Of a stretch of 64,000 bases of DNA, positions 46,096 through 57,083 are shown in pieces. A program made the translations under genes and the position numbers. The DNA comes from Hortaea werneckii (taxonomy: Eukaryota > Ascomycota > Dothideomycetes > Mycosphaerellales > Teratosphaeriaceae): contig JBAOKB010000020.1 in assembly GCA_037044905.1 (NCBI GenBank), positions 558,001 to 622,000 on the forward strand, written 5' to 3'. The stretch's first letter is position 1, and each line of letters opens with the position of its first letter. Below the pieces are notes generated by a model, which saw only the letters and a list, made by a program, of their open reading frames with translations, was not told where the DNA came from and searched no databases.

Positions 46096-48181
46096 TACGG
46101 GTTGCGGTATAGCCGTGGATGTCGTCTGATATGGACTTTAGGAATGCTTCGTAGCCGGGCTTGGATGCTTTTGCTGGCGATTCCCTTATAGGCGGATCAG
46201 ACAGGTATAGGCATAGTGGGAAGTCCATGGTGAAGAGGCGGTTTGTTGGTGAATTTGGAGATGTCTCGTAACGCAGTTTCCCTTGGACTGGATTGTATAT
46301 ATGTAGGGCAGGTAGCGCTGGTCGGATCAATGGCAAGAGCTGAGGTGAATCCGATTGTGGGTGTTGGGATCGACCGAGGCAAGTTTAAAAGATACAATGT
46401 AACCCAAAGTGCGGGCGTGTTCGATATATTAAGAAGCTTTCGGTGATAGAGTATGACATTTTATCTCAGGAAGCATCCTTACCTTTGCGCAAAACCTCGC
46501 TCTGCTGTAGGGCTGAGGCTCGGGCCTTGGGGGGGAGAATACGATTAGCTACGTCCTAGAGAGGCCGGCAGCTTCGCCTAGTTGCTTTCATTGATGCGAA
46601 AGGCAATTGCGGTCTTCGCATCGGGCATGGCGTGACGATGATAGGCTACCAGCACGCGGTACTCGAGCGCATGGCTCGGGAAGTGGTCCTCCAGACGTTG
46701 CGTACCGAGAGGCAGAGCTAAGTCGAAGCGAGGCCGAAGTACCGTCCGGAGGGGAGGCGCAGCAAGGGCAGAGCCAGCAACAAGCCAAAGAACACGCAAC
46801 CCAGCGGCTGACGTTCGGTTGTAGCGAAACAAGTTTGCCTGCCGAGTTCGGCGCTGGTAGAAGGTGTAGCTAGTATGAGCCTGTGCGGATGGGCCACCAG
46901 CAGGACGTCACAGGAACGGTGGGAATTCGAGATGCGGCGCGTGCAGGGCCAAAAGGACCTCATCAATGTCGGGACCGACGATGCACGCGAGGCGGTGCTG
47001 GTTTCAGTAGTCATCTCGGCCACGTCTCAGTCATGTTGTCCGCACTCATCAGCCCGTCCCAGCCGTGATGGGCCGGCCTGTGAGCGTCAGTAGTGAGGGT
47101 TTCGTGATTGATCGACGTAACCGAGGCTGGAAGGAACAGAGAAAATTCCACATGGAGTTCCAATGAACCGACCACTCCACTGTGACTGTGATGACTACTG
47201 GGGCCCTTCATCACATCCAGCATGGATGCGAATCATGATTTCGCTTATGCCAGCATACGATCCTCCGTCGCAAGATGCCTGCCTGCACAAGCCTTCCATC
47301 ACGCAGGGTCTACATACATTAAATGAAATCCATCAGGCCCACCCTTGGATCGCTCGTCTGTGAGCCGACTGCCTTCCTTCCCATCAGCAGCCGTACCAGA
47401 CTTCAGGTCGAGCAAGCGTCCACGTCCTTGTTCATAGCAGCCGGCAGATAACCATGGCAGTTGGCACCTACCCGGTCCTCTGGGCTGCCATAGTAGCCAT
47501 ATTAATGTTGTGAAGTCTTTATGCTTGCCCAAACGCTGCAGTCGGCTGCCCAGCGTTCCGAACATAGCGCTGAGACTGACGCGGACTGCGGTCAAACACC
47601 AAACCGTGTACGCGAACGCTCGCTCGTCTGTGATGATGATGATGACGCTCCGTTCAGAATGGGTCCCCCCATGTTGGTTTCATCTCGCTTCCTATGTTCC
47701 ATGTTTCTACGCTTCTTCCTGAAACCGTGAATTGATCACAGGCCACGGACTCGTGCTTGACGATCATCTCGCCTATCTGAGACATAATTCTTGCTCATAG
47801 GGCAACAACAAACTTTCCTCCTACTGATGATCGCCGCGTTCCGAGGGCTGTTAGCGCCACCACCGCCACGTTCGAGCGGCATTCAACCTTCTAGATGGAA
47901 TCCCCCTCGCCTGCGGCATTGGACACGTGATCGTTACGATGTACGACGCAATGCAGCCATGTCAATGACGAAGTGGTGGAGGGGTCGAGGAGTGCATGCC
48001 AGAGTTGTGCAAGCGAGCATTCACAGAGGCAAAAGTATCGATCTCTTCAACTTTCATATAGCTTGTCAACCTTCTCACTTCCTCTCCTGCGCGAGTCACG
48101 CACCGTGGAAACGCTGTGTGGTGTGGCGTTGAGGTAGGTTCATTGGCAACGAGTAAGCGGCGCAGGAAGGAACTGGCGACA
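46096..48181. other. 2-kb intergenic region with decayed coding-like sequence
   Basis: Divergent region between the small secreted protein (-) and the P450 (+). On the minus strand, 46578-47100 contains stretches with coding-like codon use broken by a stop and frame changes (see findings). A (TGA)n run lies at 47631-47645. The last few hundred bases should be the P450 promoter. Confidence 0.45.
47631..47645. repeat. (TGA)n microsatellite
   Basis: Five tandem copies of tga in intergenic DNA. Confidence 0.7.
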
Positions 48182-50080
48182 ATGCTGTCCTACATAACGC
48201 TTACAGCCTTTGGTCTGGCGATCGCCTATGTGCTGCACACCTATCGCTGCTATCAAGCCAACCTCGCGGCTGCTAAACAGTCCGGCATCCCATTTTTCTC
48301 AACGCCTGTCTACACCTTCAACCGGGCTTGGCTTATCACCCATCGGTTATGGCTTCCTTTCCTCAAGGCGTTGCCGGAGTCGGTCACCAACCCTTGGCTT
48401 GACTACGTGGTGCCCGAGTTCATCTGGACCAAGCTGCACGATACGTTCAAGACCCTGGGGAGCGATGTTTTTCTCATAGTCTCACCCGGAGCGAACTCAC
48501 TTTACGTAGCCGACGCCGAAGCTGTGTCCCAGATCACGACACGCCGGAATGATTTCCCAAAGCCGACCTGGATGTACGCCAGCGTGGACATATTTGGGAA
48601 GAATGTAGTGTCAACTGAAGGCCAGATCTGGCGACACCATCGCAAAATTACGAGTCCACCGTTTACGGAGAAGAACAACCATGTAGTCTGGACCGAGTCG
48701 CTTCACCAAGCGCAGAGCATGCTCACAGGCTGGGTTGGTGAGGATGGAACAGGAAGCGGAGCGGTGTGGGATGTCGCTGCTCAAGCGATGCGCCTCAGTC
48801 TGCATGTCATTAGCAGAGCGGGCTTTGGTGTGAGATTGCAATGGCCACACGAAGAAACCCAGACCCAAATCCCCGAGGGACATACACTGAGCTACAAAGA
48901 TGCTCTTAGTACGTTGCTAGAAAACATCATCGTAGTCATGCTCACACCGCGGTGGATGCTTGCACATTCGCCACTCAAGATTCACAAGGACGCAAATGAA
49001 GCGTATGTCGAGTGGGGCAAGTACATGCGGGAAATGTACCGCGACAAGCGCACGGAAGTCAAGCAGGGCGAGAGCAGGGAAGGGATGGACCTAATGGGCG
49101 CTCTTGTCAAAGGCGCTGGCATCACTACAGAAGCTCTCAACGACCCCAACGCCGACCCTGAGAAAGCCGGCGCCAGCCCGACCAACAAGCAGCTCCTGAC
49201 GGACGACGAAATCCTTGGAAACGCTTTCGTCTTCATCCTCGCCGGCCACGAGACAGCCGCCAACACCATCCACTTCTCCCTGCTCTTCCTCGCGTTGCAT
49301 CCCGCCTCTCAAAGACGCCTGCAGAAGGACCTCGACCAGATCCTCGGCGACAAACCCATTTCCGAATGGGACTACGAAGAGGACGTGCCGAAGCTCTTCG
49401 GCTCCCTGTGCGGCGCCGTCATGAACGAAGAGCTCCGGCTCATCCCACCTGTGGTGGGGATTCCCAAGAGCACGCCCGAAGGCAAGCCGCAGGGGATGAC
49501 GCTAGGTGGCAAACCCGTCACGGTCCCGGGCGGATGCAACATCACTCTGAACACGGCCGCGCTACACCGGAACCCGCGGTACTGGCCGCACAGCTCCGAG
49601 GAGGATCTGTTGGAGTTCAGGCCCGAACGGTGGGTGGTTGAAGAGGAGAAAGGTGGGGAGAAGAAAAAGGAAGAGCAGCAGGCTTACGCCACCGAGGAAG
49701 GGCTTGACTTTGACGGTCCGGATAAGAGGGCCGATACCTCTGCTTCTCTCCTCCGTCCCGCCAAAGGCGCGTACATTCCTTTCAGCGATGGATATCGTTC
49801 CTGCCTTGGACGACGCTTTGCTCAAGTCGAGATTCTGGCTGTGTTGGCAGTCATTTTCAAGAACTGGTCCGTAGAGCTGGATGTGGGCGAGTATCTGTCA
49901 GACCAGGAACTGGCGACAGCGTCGGACGGAGTGAAGAGAGAAGCATGGGGTAAGGCGAAGAGCAGGAGTGAAGATCTGCTAAGGAATGGTATGATGACGA
50001 TTATCACGATCCAAATGCGGAGCGGAAAAGTCCCGATGCGATTCGTGAGACGTGGCGAGGAGAAGTTCAACTACGAATAG
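48182..50080 (+). CDS. Cytochrome P450 monooxygenase
   Basis: A single exon of 632 residues from ATG 48182. An N-terminal membrane anchor (LSYITLTAFGLAIAYVLHTY) places it on the endoplasmic reticulum. The I-helix oxygen-binding motif AGHETA begins at 354, the K-helix ExxR is E416-R419, and the haem loop FSDGYRSCLGRRFAQ has the iron-ligand Cys at 541. A charged insert of about 40 residues (near 485-525, rich in Glu and Lys) precedes the haem loop and makes the protein longer than the usual 500-550. It looks most like the CYP3/CYP5-related ascomycete group, but the family and substrate cannot be read from the sequence. Its neighbours do not form a biosynthetic cluster. Confidence 0.9.
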   Translation: MLSYITLTAFGLAIAYVLHTYRCYQANLAAAKQSGIPFFSTPVYTFNRAWLITHRLWLPFLKALPESVTNPWLDYVVPEFIWTKLHDTFKTLGSDVFLIVSPGANSLYVADAEAVSQITTRRNDFPKPTWMYASVDIFGKNVVSTEGQIWRHHRKITSPPFTEKNNHVVWTESLHQAQSMLTGWVGEDGTGSGAVWDVAAQAMRLSLHVISRAGFGVRLQWPHEETQTQIPEGHTLSYKDALSTLLENIIVVMLTPRWMLAHSPLKIHKDANEAYVEWGKYMREMYRDKRTEVKQGESREGMDLMGALVKGAGITTEALNDPNADPEKAGASPTNKQLLTDDEILGNAFVFILAGHETAANTIHFSLLFLALHPASQRRLQKDLDQILGDKPISEWDYEEDVPKLFGSLCGAVMNEELRLIPPVVGIPKSTPEGKPQGMTLGGKPVTVPGGCNITLNTAALHRNPRYWPHSSEEDLLEFRPERWVVEEEKGGEKKKEEQQAYATEEGLDFDGPDKRADTSASLLRPAKGAYIPFSDGYRSCLGRRFAQVEILAVLAVIFKNWSVELDVGEYLSDQELATASDGVKREAWGKAKSRSEDLLRNGMMTIITIQMRSGKVPMRFVRRGEEKFNYE

Positions 50081-50231
50081 GAACAGGTGATGATCTTAGC
50101 GCAAGGATGATGTTGAGGTTCCAGCTACTCAGCAGTATCGATCATGGAAGGAAACAGCATTCAAATTATCGTAACAGAATGACATTTACAATCTGACTCA
50201 CGTACCCATCGTACCAAGATTAACCGCAGCT

Positions 50232-51747
50232 TTACGAACTAGCAAAGGCACAGCTTCCCATATCTCTCTTCACGACTTCCGCATGCGGGCTAATGTCAAA
50301 GTCGAAGATGTCGATCGGCAGGCCCATGGTCGTGCAGCTGTTCGGAATGTCCACAATGCCTGCTACGTGACCCTGCACAGGCGCACAGGAGAGCAGGAGG
50401 TAGATCTGATAGTCATTATACCCGTAGCGCCGAAGGTATTCGATGACGCGCAAGCTGGTCTGTCGGTATGCAACCGTGGTGTCGAGATAGTACTGTTTGC
50501 CGTGCTCGTCGACGCTAAAGCCTTCAAAGTAGATGTACCGCCCGGGACCGAACTACGCATGTACAGTTAGCAGCCTTTCTCACGACTCCCTGTCTAGACG
50601 AAATTCGCATCAACTCACCTGCGGTTCAACAGGACCGGGAATATAAATAGGACTCTTCATGTCCAACTTCTTCATGCCGCCCTTCATGACGGAGAACTTG
50701 ATCGTGATGACACCTGCCATCTCAATGGCACCACAGAAAGAGATCTCACCATCGCCTTGGGAGAAATGCAGGTCACCAACGGAGAACTTCGCACCCTTCA
50801 CATGTACAGGCAAGTACACCTTGCTTCCGCGGGAAAGATTCTTGATATCACAGTTGCCACCGTGCTCTGGTCTTCCGGGAATAGTTCTCGCGCCTTCCTT
50901 GCCAACCTTGTCTCTCAGCGCCTGATCAGAATTGCCGTTGCCGGCGTGCACGTTGGTTGGCTCTGGAGGCTGAGCGACAGGCTTCGTCATGTGGGTGTGC
51001 TCCGCAATCAGCTGCTTCTCACGAGTGTTCCAGGTATTCAGGACGTCAGCCGAGGGTGCACAGCCTAGGATTCCAGGATGGATGAGACCGGCAAAGCGCA
51101 CACCTGGGATGTGGCGGGAGGAGCAGTGGATGCCTTCAAAGTCCCAAATCGCCTTGGCTCTATACAAGGTCAGGTCAGTCAAGCTCGCCAACGCCAGCGC
51201 ATAATAAGTGGGTGTCTCTGCGAAACGGAGTAGTACTTACGGCTTGGGATAGATCTCATCGAGGAAACCTCCGCCATTGTCTCTACTGAAGACGCCAGTA
51301 AATCCCCATGGCTGCTCCTCAAGCGGCTGCACGTCCTGGATTTCTACTACGAGTACGTCACCAGGCTCCGCAGTGTCAATCTCGAAAGGTCCGGTCAGGT
51401 AATGAATCTTGGTCAGATCGACATCACGCATGTCGTCGGCGGAGTCATTGTTTCCGATCTGCCCACCAGTCCAGTCTACGCACTCGATCTTGACAGTCTC
51501 ACCAGGAGTGATTTTTCCAGCGGCGGGAACTGCAAACAATCAGCATCATAAGTCAGAGTTAAGCAGTTACATATCGGAGTCGGCGTACTGTCTGGGTGCC
51601 ATCGGTTCTGTAAAGTTGTCAGCGACCTGAGCTTCTCTAGGGTACCACACCTTGATGGACATCTGAACTTACATGCAAGTGATTCTGCTCGCTCGCCGGC
51701 TTCTTCAAGTCCACCTTGGCGGCATACCTATGTCCCTTTTCCGGCAT
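50232..51747 (-). CDS. Formamidase (FmdA/AmdA family)
   Basis: Five exons on the minus strand: 51747-51673, 51607-51589, 51529-51241, 51159-50619 and 50552-50232, encoding 414 residues, normal for the family. The second exon is only 19 bases. The joins give HLHNRWHPDIPAAGKITPGE and PKPAKAIWDFEGIHCSSRHI. Conserved features are ECVDWTGGQIGNND, HPGILGCAPS, GGNCDIKNLSRGSKVYLPVH and HFSQGDGEISFCGAIEM. The enzyme hydrolyses formamide to formate and ammonia in the cytosol and supplies nitrogen. The A. nidulans gene fmdS is under nitrogen control; an AGATAAG site lies 282 bp upstream here. A 40-codon ORF ends 19 bases before this start. Confidence 0.94.
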
Positions 51748-51766
51748 TGTTGCAAGCGGACGAAGC

Positions 51767-51889
51767 TTAATCCTGTTTGTATCTCCCTGGACGTGTATGG
51801 ATCAGAGCGGCAACAGCGAAGACCCCAAGAAGTACACCGAGGCCAGCGATGAAGTAGGAGACGTAGAGGAGACCTTCGAGGAAGTCCAT
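51767..51889 (-). CDS. 40-residue single-helix membrane microprotein
   Basis: On the minus strand an ATG at 51889 (good context, gacATGg) opens a 40-codon frame ending at 51767. It begins MDFLEGLLYVSYFIAG, and residues about 7-31 form one strong membrane helix. The tail HTRPGRYKQD is basic, so the C-terminus should face the cytosol or matrix. Codon choice favours C/G at third positions, as in the neighbouring genes. The stop lies only 19 bases upstream of the formamidase ATG on the same strand. It is either a separate tiny gene, a translated upstream ORF in the formamidase mRNA, or chance. I do not recognise a family; it does not match Ost4 or the small ATP synthase subunits. Confidence 0.5.
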   Translation of the reverse strand: MDFLEGLLYVSYFIAGLGVLLGVFAVAALIHTRPGRYKQD

Positions 51890-52511
51890 GTCGTTATCAA
51901 TAGGCGTGATCTGCTGTGTCGGGCTGATGGATGCGGGGCAACGAGGCCGAGCAGAGCTCGATCAATGGGCGTTGGGCGCTTCGCCGTGGACCATGCCTAG
52001 GTTGGAAGGTCGAGGCTTGGTAGTCGCGAGATAAGAGACGCGTGGGAGCTCGAGTATTACGGCAGTGTAGGCGGGGATGTCAGCGGGAGATGGGTTTGGT
52101 GCTGTCATGGAAGTTTGAATTGGACTGGCCGAACGGAACTACACTGCGCGCTGGGAAGCTCATGTGGGGCAGTTCGGCAAGACCAATGCTCCCTTCAAGT
52201 TGAAAGCTATTATATTGTTTTCGATACGCCAAAGATTCTATTGTCACTGGACGTAAGACGGACGGAAGAGACTGATGCTCTGCAGATGGCCCAATAAAAA
52301 TGGCATAATCACTTTTGGCGAGCTGGCACGCTGATATGGCCTCAAAGTTCATGGGTAGGCTCTAAGTGGTGGACGAGCTGCACGCGAAGCTTCGATGTAA
52401 AAGAAGAAGGGAGTTGAAACCTCTTGTCAAGAGGAAGAGAGCATTCTGTACAACATAAGAGAATTGGAACGACGGTTCATCTGGGGATTCGGAAACGAGA
52501 CAGCCAAAATC
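51890..52511. other. Formamidase/microprotein promoter and UsgS 3' flank
   Basis: Tandem minus-strand context. It contains an AGATAAG (GATA factor) site and no other supported feature. Open frames on the plus strand are shadows of the microprotein. Confidence 0.5.
52029..52035 (+). promoter_or_regulatory. GATA-factor site (AGATAAG) upstream of formamidase
   Basis: Matches HGATAR, the site of AreA-type nitrogen regulators, 282 bp upstream of the formamidase start. A second GATAA is present at 51893-51897 on the minus strand. Single GATA sites are common by chance; the match with the nitrogen role of the gene is the only support. Confidence 0.3.
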
Positions 52512-53700
52512 TCAGCTGAACTGCCTGCCCGTTGCTATCCCACTGCTCTCTGTTGACTTTTCCTCCTTTCCCCGGGTCTTGACGTTCAATTTGTCCATCT
52601 TGTCCAACGGCAAGTCCAAGAACTCGTGCTTGTTCTCCCATCGTGTGTCTTTCTCCTTCCACTCCTCTGCCGCCTGGCCTGGCGGTGGAGGTGGGGTCGT
52701 GATCTTCGTGATCAGATACGCCGTAGACGCCTCCGCGATCCCGTAGATGAGCACACCAAGTAGCGGAACTTTGAGCAACACAAAGAAAGCGAGAGCGAAG
52801 CCGTAGAGGACGCCTTCGCGGTCGTGGAACCAGCGACGCTTTTGCTGCGGCGTTGGATGTGTTCGGGAAAAGTAAGGTTCAAGCTGTAACAGAACTCATG
52901 GTCAGCGGCAATCATAGCATGTCGGAGTAAACATAAGGGCATACCAGTTCACGCATTAAGCTCCTGCTCGAGAAGTATGACTGTAGGAACATGACCAGAT
53001 ACTTCTTTGGCAGGAACACCGAGCTTCCAAATATTACCACCGCCGCTGGCAACCCCACTTTCTCGTTGAATGTCCAGAAACTCGCTGCAGGTAAGACGAA
53101 GCGTCCAATGTATGGCAGAAACGACGCGACGTAGATCCCCAAACTCAATCCAGCCTTCTTACCAAACCGTTTTAGGAACGCCCAGCCTGCCTCCCACGGA
53201 TCGCGCTTCTCCTTCGTCTTGACCTCTTCGAAGTTCTCAAACGCCTTGAGATTGGGATAGTACATTGCTCGCAGCTCCGAAGGATCTTCGCCTGCGTGCT
53301 TGGAGTAATAGGTCTTGTCCACCCAATCCAAGCTCTCCATGAACATGCCGTCCATCGTGGGACTGAGATATCGCAGGAAGCTCATGAGGAAGAACGGTAC
53401 CTGCAGCACACTGTGCTCGACGAACTCAATGGCATCTATGACTTCCTCATCCCATGTTGAGCCTTGCAGGTCTGCGAAGAGTCCGATGAAACGGATTAGG
53501 ACGCGGGTGCCGGTCGTTGGTATCGCTACTAAGATTCTGATAGCTATTCCGAGGGCCACTGCTAAGGCGGCTTGTCGGTAGTGGTCAGAGGTGAACAGGG
53601 AAGGGTTCTGAAGGGCGCGGTTGGCGCCTACGAAAGTAAGCTGGGCGCCTCGAAGGATGGCGTTGGGTTCGAAGGCGCCGAAGAGATGTTGGTTGGACAT
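52512..53700 (-). CDS. UsgS-like multi-pass membrane protein
   Basis: Two exons on the minus strand, 53700-52945 and 52883-52512, joined by a 61-bp intron (GTATGC...CTGAC...CAG), give 375 residues. The N-terminus MSNQHLFGAFEPNAILRGAQ and the segment FTSDHYRQAALAVALGIAIR match proteins annotated as transmembrane protein UsgS in Pezizomycotina. There are four to six hydrophobic segments, in an EI24-like arrangement. The C-terminal 50 residues are hydrophilic and end in STESSGIATGRQFS. The biological role of the family is not established. The start was placed at the ATG that begins the conserved region; the frame is open upstream. Confidence 0.8.
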
Positions 53701-54384
53701 GGTGGCAATGCTCTTATGCAATAACCAGAGCGGGCGGAAGTGCTGTCCACCGAGAGCGGTGATGGACAAGAGGAGATAGTACTTGCTCGAGCACAAGATG
53801 GATTGAATGCTGCTTCCAGTGCCAGTCCCACCTCAAGCATGACGTATGCTAGTGGGGCACATTGAGATTGCTCCGTGTATGGGAGAAGGAATACCAGCGA
53901 GTCTATTGCATGAATGAAAGTGACTACGAACATATAAGAGCCCGGGGCGGATACCAGATATGTACTGCAGCATCTTCAGTGGGTGCATGCGCCGCGAGAT
54001 ACAGTACTACCTAGGTAGTCTATACCCTGGAGCTCATGGCGGAGAATCTCCAGACACCTGCACCCGCGGATGGGTGGACGCTGCACGCGATGCCAACACC
54101 AGAGCCGGTGCTAGGCTCGGCTACGACCGTCCGCCCGCTGTCTGTCGATCACTTCGAGTCGTAGGGGTCCGGTCCCCCAGGCGCATTCAATTCAGGGTTG
54201 TCGCCCCTCGTCAGCAACATTCCGCTTGTCACCCAGCACACTGTCGCACATCTTTAGAACAAGGGTTCGTAGAGCAATACCGCGCAGGATGGCTCCTGGA
54301 GTCTAGGAGGCTCCACAGAGAACCGGTCCTGCCTGTCAAGCTCCACCTCGTCCGATTTCTGTCAGCCGCCTCACAACCACAACC
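53701..54384. promoter_or_regulatory. Divergent promoter UsgS-like / INP1
   Basis: These 684 bp separate divergent starts. The palindrome ACTACCTAGGTAGT lies at 54006-54019. No ORF is supported. Confidence 0.5.
54006..54019. repeat. Palindrome ACTACCTAGGTAGT
   Basis: A perfect 14-base palindrome with the same core as the two at 3336-3393. It sits in a divergent promoter region. Confidence 0.5.
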
Positions 54385-56376
54385 ATGTCGGCCACCGCGC
54401 CTTCCACGCCCGAATCCGCCGCTCCGAGGCGCATGTCGACGAACCGATCTTTTACAGTGCCGTCCAAGTTGCAGACGACTCCGCGACACACCACGCCAAC
54501 CGCAGAGATCGGTGCAGCTGAGGGGATTGAGACGCTATACGTCCATCCAAATGCGAACATAATTAAGTTTAGCACGTCCGGACCTGGGTCACGGCCATCG
54601 AGCAGCATGGGATCACCGCGGTCGGCAGGAGGTGATTTTGCTGGAGGGACCATCCCTTGGAAGAACGCGACAGAGCGTGCGATGGCTGCAGGTCCTATGG
54701 AGATTTACCGTGTGCCAGGGTCGGTATCCTTCTTGCATTCTGGGTCATTATTGCACGCCATTATGCCCAGAAGCCAATGTTGGTGTGTGGATGGTGTATC
54801 CAAATTTGCGTTTCGGGTTTTGCCTGATACCTATTATCGCATCGAACTGCCGGGTGAAACGCCAGAGGATTTGGAAAAAGTGGAAGAGTTGAAGTTGGTT
54901 CTAGCTAAGGTGCTCTTCTATGAACGATCAGCATGTCCGTTTGCAAGGGGTTTCCATGTCGAGGTCAACGAGGATGAAGCGTTGAAACAGCCGAAAGGAC
55001 TAGGGCGCCAGAAGAGCCAGGGTAGAGCAAAAAGGTGGACGTTGCAGGGGGAGTACAGCTGGAAGCCGGAAGACTGGGAAGAGAGGCAAAGGTTGAGGGC
55101 TGAACGGGAACGTGAGAGGCAGAGAGAAGCTCAGGAGAGACAGCAGACATCGGAGAGCGATGAAAGCGGTGAAGGCGAAGAGGCACAGGAAGGAGCGCAA
55201 GTTGAACAGAGCCAGGAAGGCGCGCAGAGTGATGAAGCGGAAGCCAAGGAAGAATTCGATGATGTGCCCGATCTTCAAACACCAAATACACCCAACAGGC
55301 CATCTTTTATTGCGGCATGGCGATCTTTGACCTCGCCCGCACAGCTAAATTCCCACAGCTCGCCTACGCCGGGAAGAATACGGATACCGAAAGGCTTCGA
55401 AGGGGACACAGAGGGCGACGGACCGCCTGAAGTGCTTGGAAGGGCGGACCAAGGGAGACTGAGAACATGGCAGAACGTTCCGACGAGCATGCCGCCTAGT
55501 CCACCGGACTCAAGTGCGGGGACAGAATCAGGAGATATGGCGGGGGTGGCTGAGCCGCGAAGGCAGGACATCACCGGCGGAGCCGAGCAGGAGTCTTCGA
55601 GTGATGAGACTGTAGAAGCCGAAAAAGAGACCATATCGCTACTCGACGTGCCACAAAGAGGCGCTCCTTCCATAGCGCCGCCTATCACAGAAGATCCCGA
55701 ACCCACCCAGCCGCCAGCACTCGAGAATGAACGATCAGGTGATCAGACACAGGCGAGGCGAGAAGAAGCGGTCACAGAGTCTCAAGCAAAGTCACCACCT
55801 ACTACAGACGCCGTATCTCCCGAGGCCACTTCTAGATCAGAAGACCCCTTCGCAGCAATCCAGGCCCGCATTCTCGCCCGGCGCTCAATCGGCGGCAATG
55901 CTTCACTTGGGCCTTCTCCACGATTGTCCAGCTCATCTACGTCCTCATCCAACGCCAATACTACTACAAGGCGCTCGGCAGTAGATACCCCGACCACGAC
56001 CACGACCACACGGTACAACGGAGGCAGACAACAGGCATACACCTCAGCTCTCGTTCGAAAAGCCGCAACCGTCTTTCTAGGCCCACCCGTCGAACTCGCA
56101 GTCATCATGCTGAGAATCGCCGCGCGCATCTCCGGTCGCGCATTCGGTTCCTCCTTCATCATTGCAAGTCCGGCCGGCTCTAAGCATGTCCCCGGAAGTT
56201 TCAATCTCGAGAGTATCGATGCGGATGAGTTGGACGATGAGGACGGCTCGGGTGGTGATTGGGCCGAGGATGATTTTGGGGTCCCGCTAGAGAGTCCCGT
56301 GAGGCTCGCTCATGAACAATCGCATGGTAGTCGATCTCGGGAAAGGAAGGCGGGAGATGATCAAGGGGCGCATTAG
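54385..56376 (+). CDS. INP1: Inheritance of peroxisomes protein 1
   Basis: A single exon of 663 residues. The conserved Inp1 domain lies at about residues 45-220, with ETLYVHPNANIIKFSTS, GPMEIYRVPGSVSFLHSGSL, ILPRSQCWCVDG-type sequence (MPRSQCWCVDGVSKFAFRVL), YYRIELPGETPEDLEKVEEL and KVLFYERSACPFARGF. It is followed by a long Glu/Arg-rich coiled coil (about 225-300) and disordered Ser/Pro regions. Inp1 tethers peroxisomes to the plasma membrane or cortical ER in the mother cell, binding Pex3. The fungal-specific family and the domain order make this assignment firm. The N-terminal 30 residues are Ser/Thr/Pro-rich. Confidence 0.9.
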   Translation: MSATAPSTPESAAPRRMSTNRSFTVPSKLQTTPRHTTPTAEIGAAEGIETLYVHPNANIIKFSTSGPGSRPSSSMGSPRSAGGDFAGGTIPWKNATERAMAAGPMEIYRVPGSVSFLHSGSLLHAIMPRSQCWCVDGVSKFAFRVLPDTYYRIELPGETPEDLEKVEELKLVLAKVLFYERSACPFARGFHVEVNEDEALKQPKGLGRQKSQGRAKRWTLQGEYSWKPEDWEERQRLRAERERERQREAQERQQTSESDESGEGEEAQEGAQVEQSQEGAQSDEAEAKEEFDDVPDLQTPNTPNRPSFIAAWRSLTSPAQLNSHSSPTPGRIRIPKGFEGDTEGDGPPEVLGRADQGRLRTWQNVPTSMPPSPPDSSAGTESGDMAGVAEPRRQDITGGAEQESSSDETVEAEKETISLLDVPQRGAPSIAPPITEDPEPTQPPALENERSGDQTQARREEAVTESQAKSPPTTDAVSPEATSRSEDPFAAIQARILARRSIGGNASLGPSPRLSSSSTSSSNANTTTRRSAVDTPTTTTTTRYNGGRQQAYTSALVRKAATVFLGPPVELAVIMLRIAARISGRAFGSSFIIASPAGSKHVPGSFNLESIDADELDDEDGSGGDWAEDDFGVPLESPVRLAHEQSHGSRSRERKAGDDQGAH

Positions 56377-57083
56377 GTGCAAGTAGATGCGTGCGTGTGC
56401 TTAGTTGTGAGACAGCTTTTGGGTTGGTCGACGATGTGTTGCGTTCGAGTCTATGTGCTTATACATGTGTGCTTGGGTTTTACATAGCGTGGCGTCTTGG
56501 AGCATGTGCTGGCATGGGAAAGATCCGTAATTAGGACTATGAAGTACGATATGACGCCGGAACAAGCGACTTCCGGTTTTGACATGTGCCCACCTTTACT
56601 TCCCCGCCCACTCACTCCACTCGGTCTTTCATCGATTTGCACTCTCGCACTATATCCGAGAAACCTCATCTTCTTGTAGTGATGTCCTTGGGCCATCAGC
56701 AGAACATTCGAAATGGGGTGATCCGGCGTCTTGGTATCCCAGCCTCTCGCTTTCCTCTTTTGGGCCCCGCGCCGCACTGACGGCTTGACCTCAGAGTTGC
56801 AAACGAACCTCACTTCACGGACGCTTGCCATTGGACACATGTTTCACGATGACGGGTCAAAGTGAATCCGGCGAAATGAGTTACGCTTAAGTGCGATTCT
56901 CTTGACATCCACCAACTTTTTGGAAAATGCCATAGTTGAAAGCGTTGCGGACTCGCCTCGCCCGTTCAGATTGCCTCGCCAGTTTACATTGCTTCGCCAG
57001 TGGCCTCACCTCGATAGCATTGAGCGCACACATTTGGCTAGTGGCACTTCGGTAGGCAGAATATCGGCGACCTCCGCAGGCTG
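56377..57083. other. Intergenic region INP1 / DNA methyltransferase
   Basis: Tandem plus-strand genes. The short ORFs on both strands lack support. The promoter of the methyltransferase gene should lie here. Confidence 0.5.

Noticed and set aside
48182..51747. P450 plus formamidase as part of a secondary-metabolite cluster
   Set aside because: No synthase, transporter or pathway regulator lies nearby; the neighbours are unrelated housekeeping or membrane proteins.
56451..56840. 129-residue minus-strand frame between INP1 and the methyltransferase
   Set aside because: No family features and poor composition; most likely chance.
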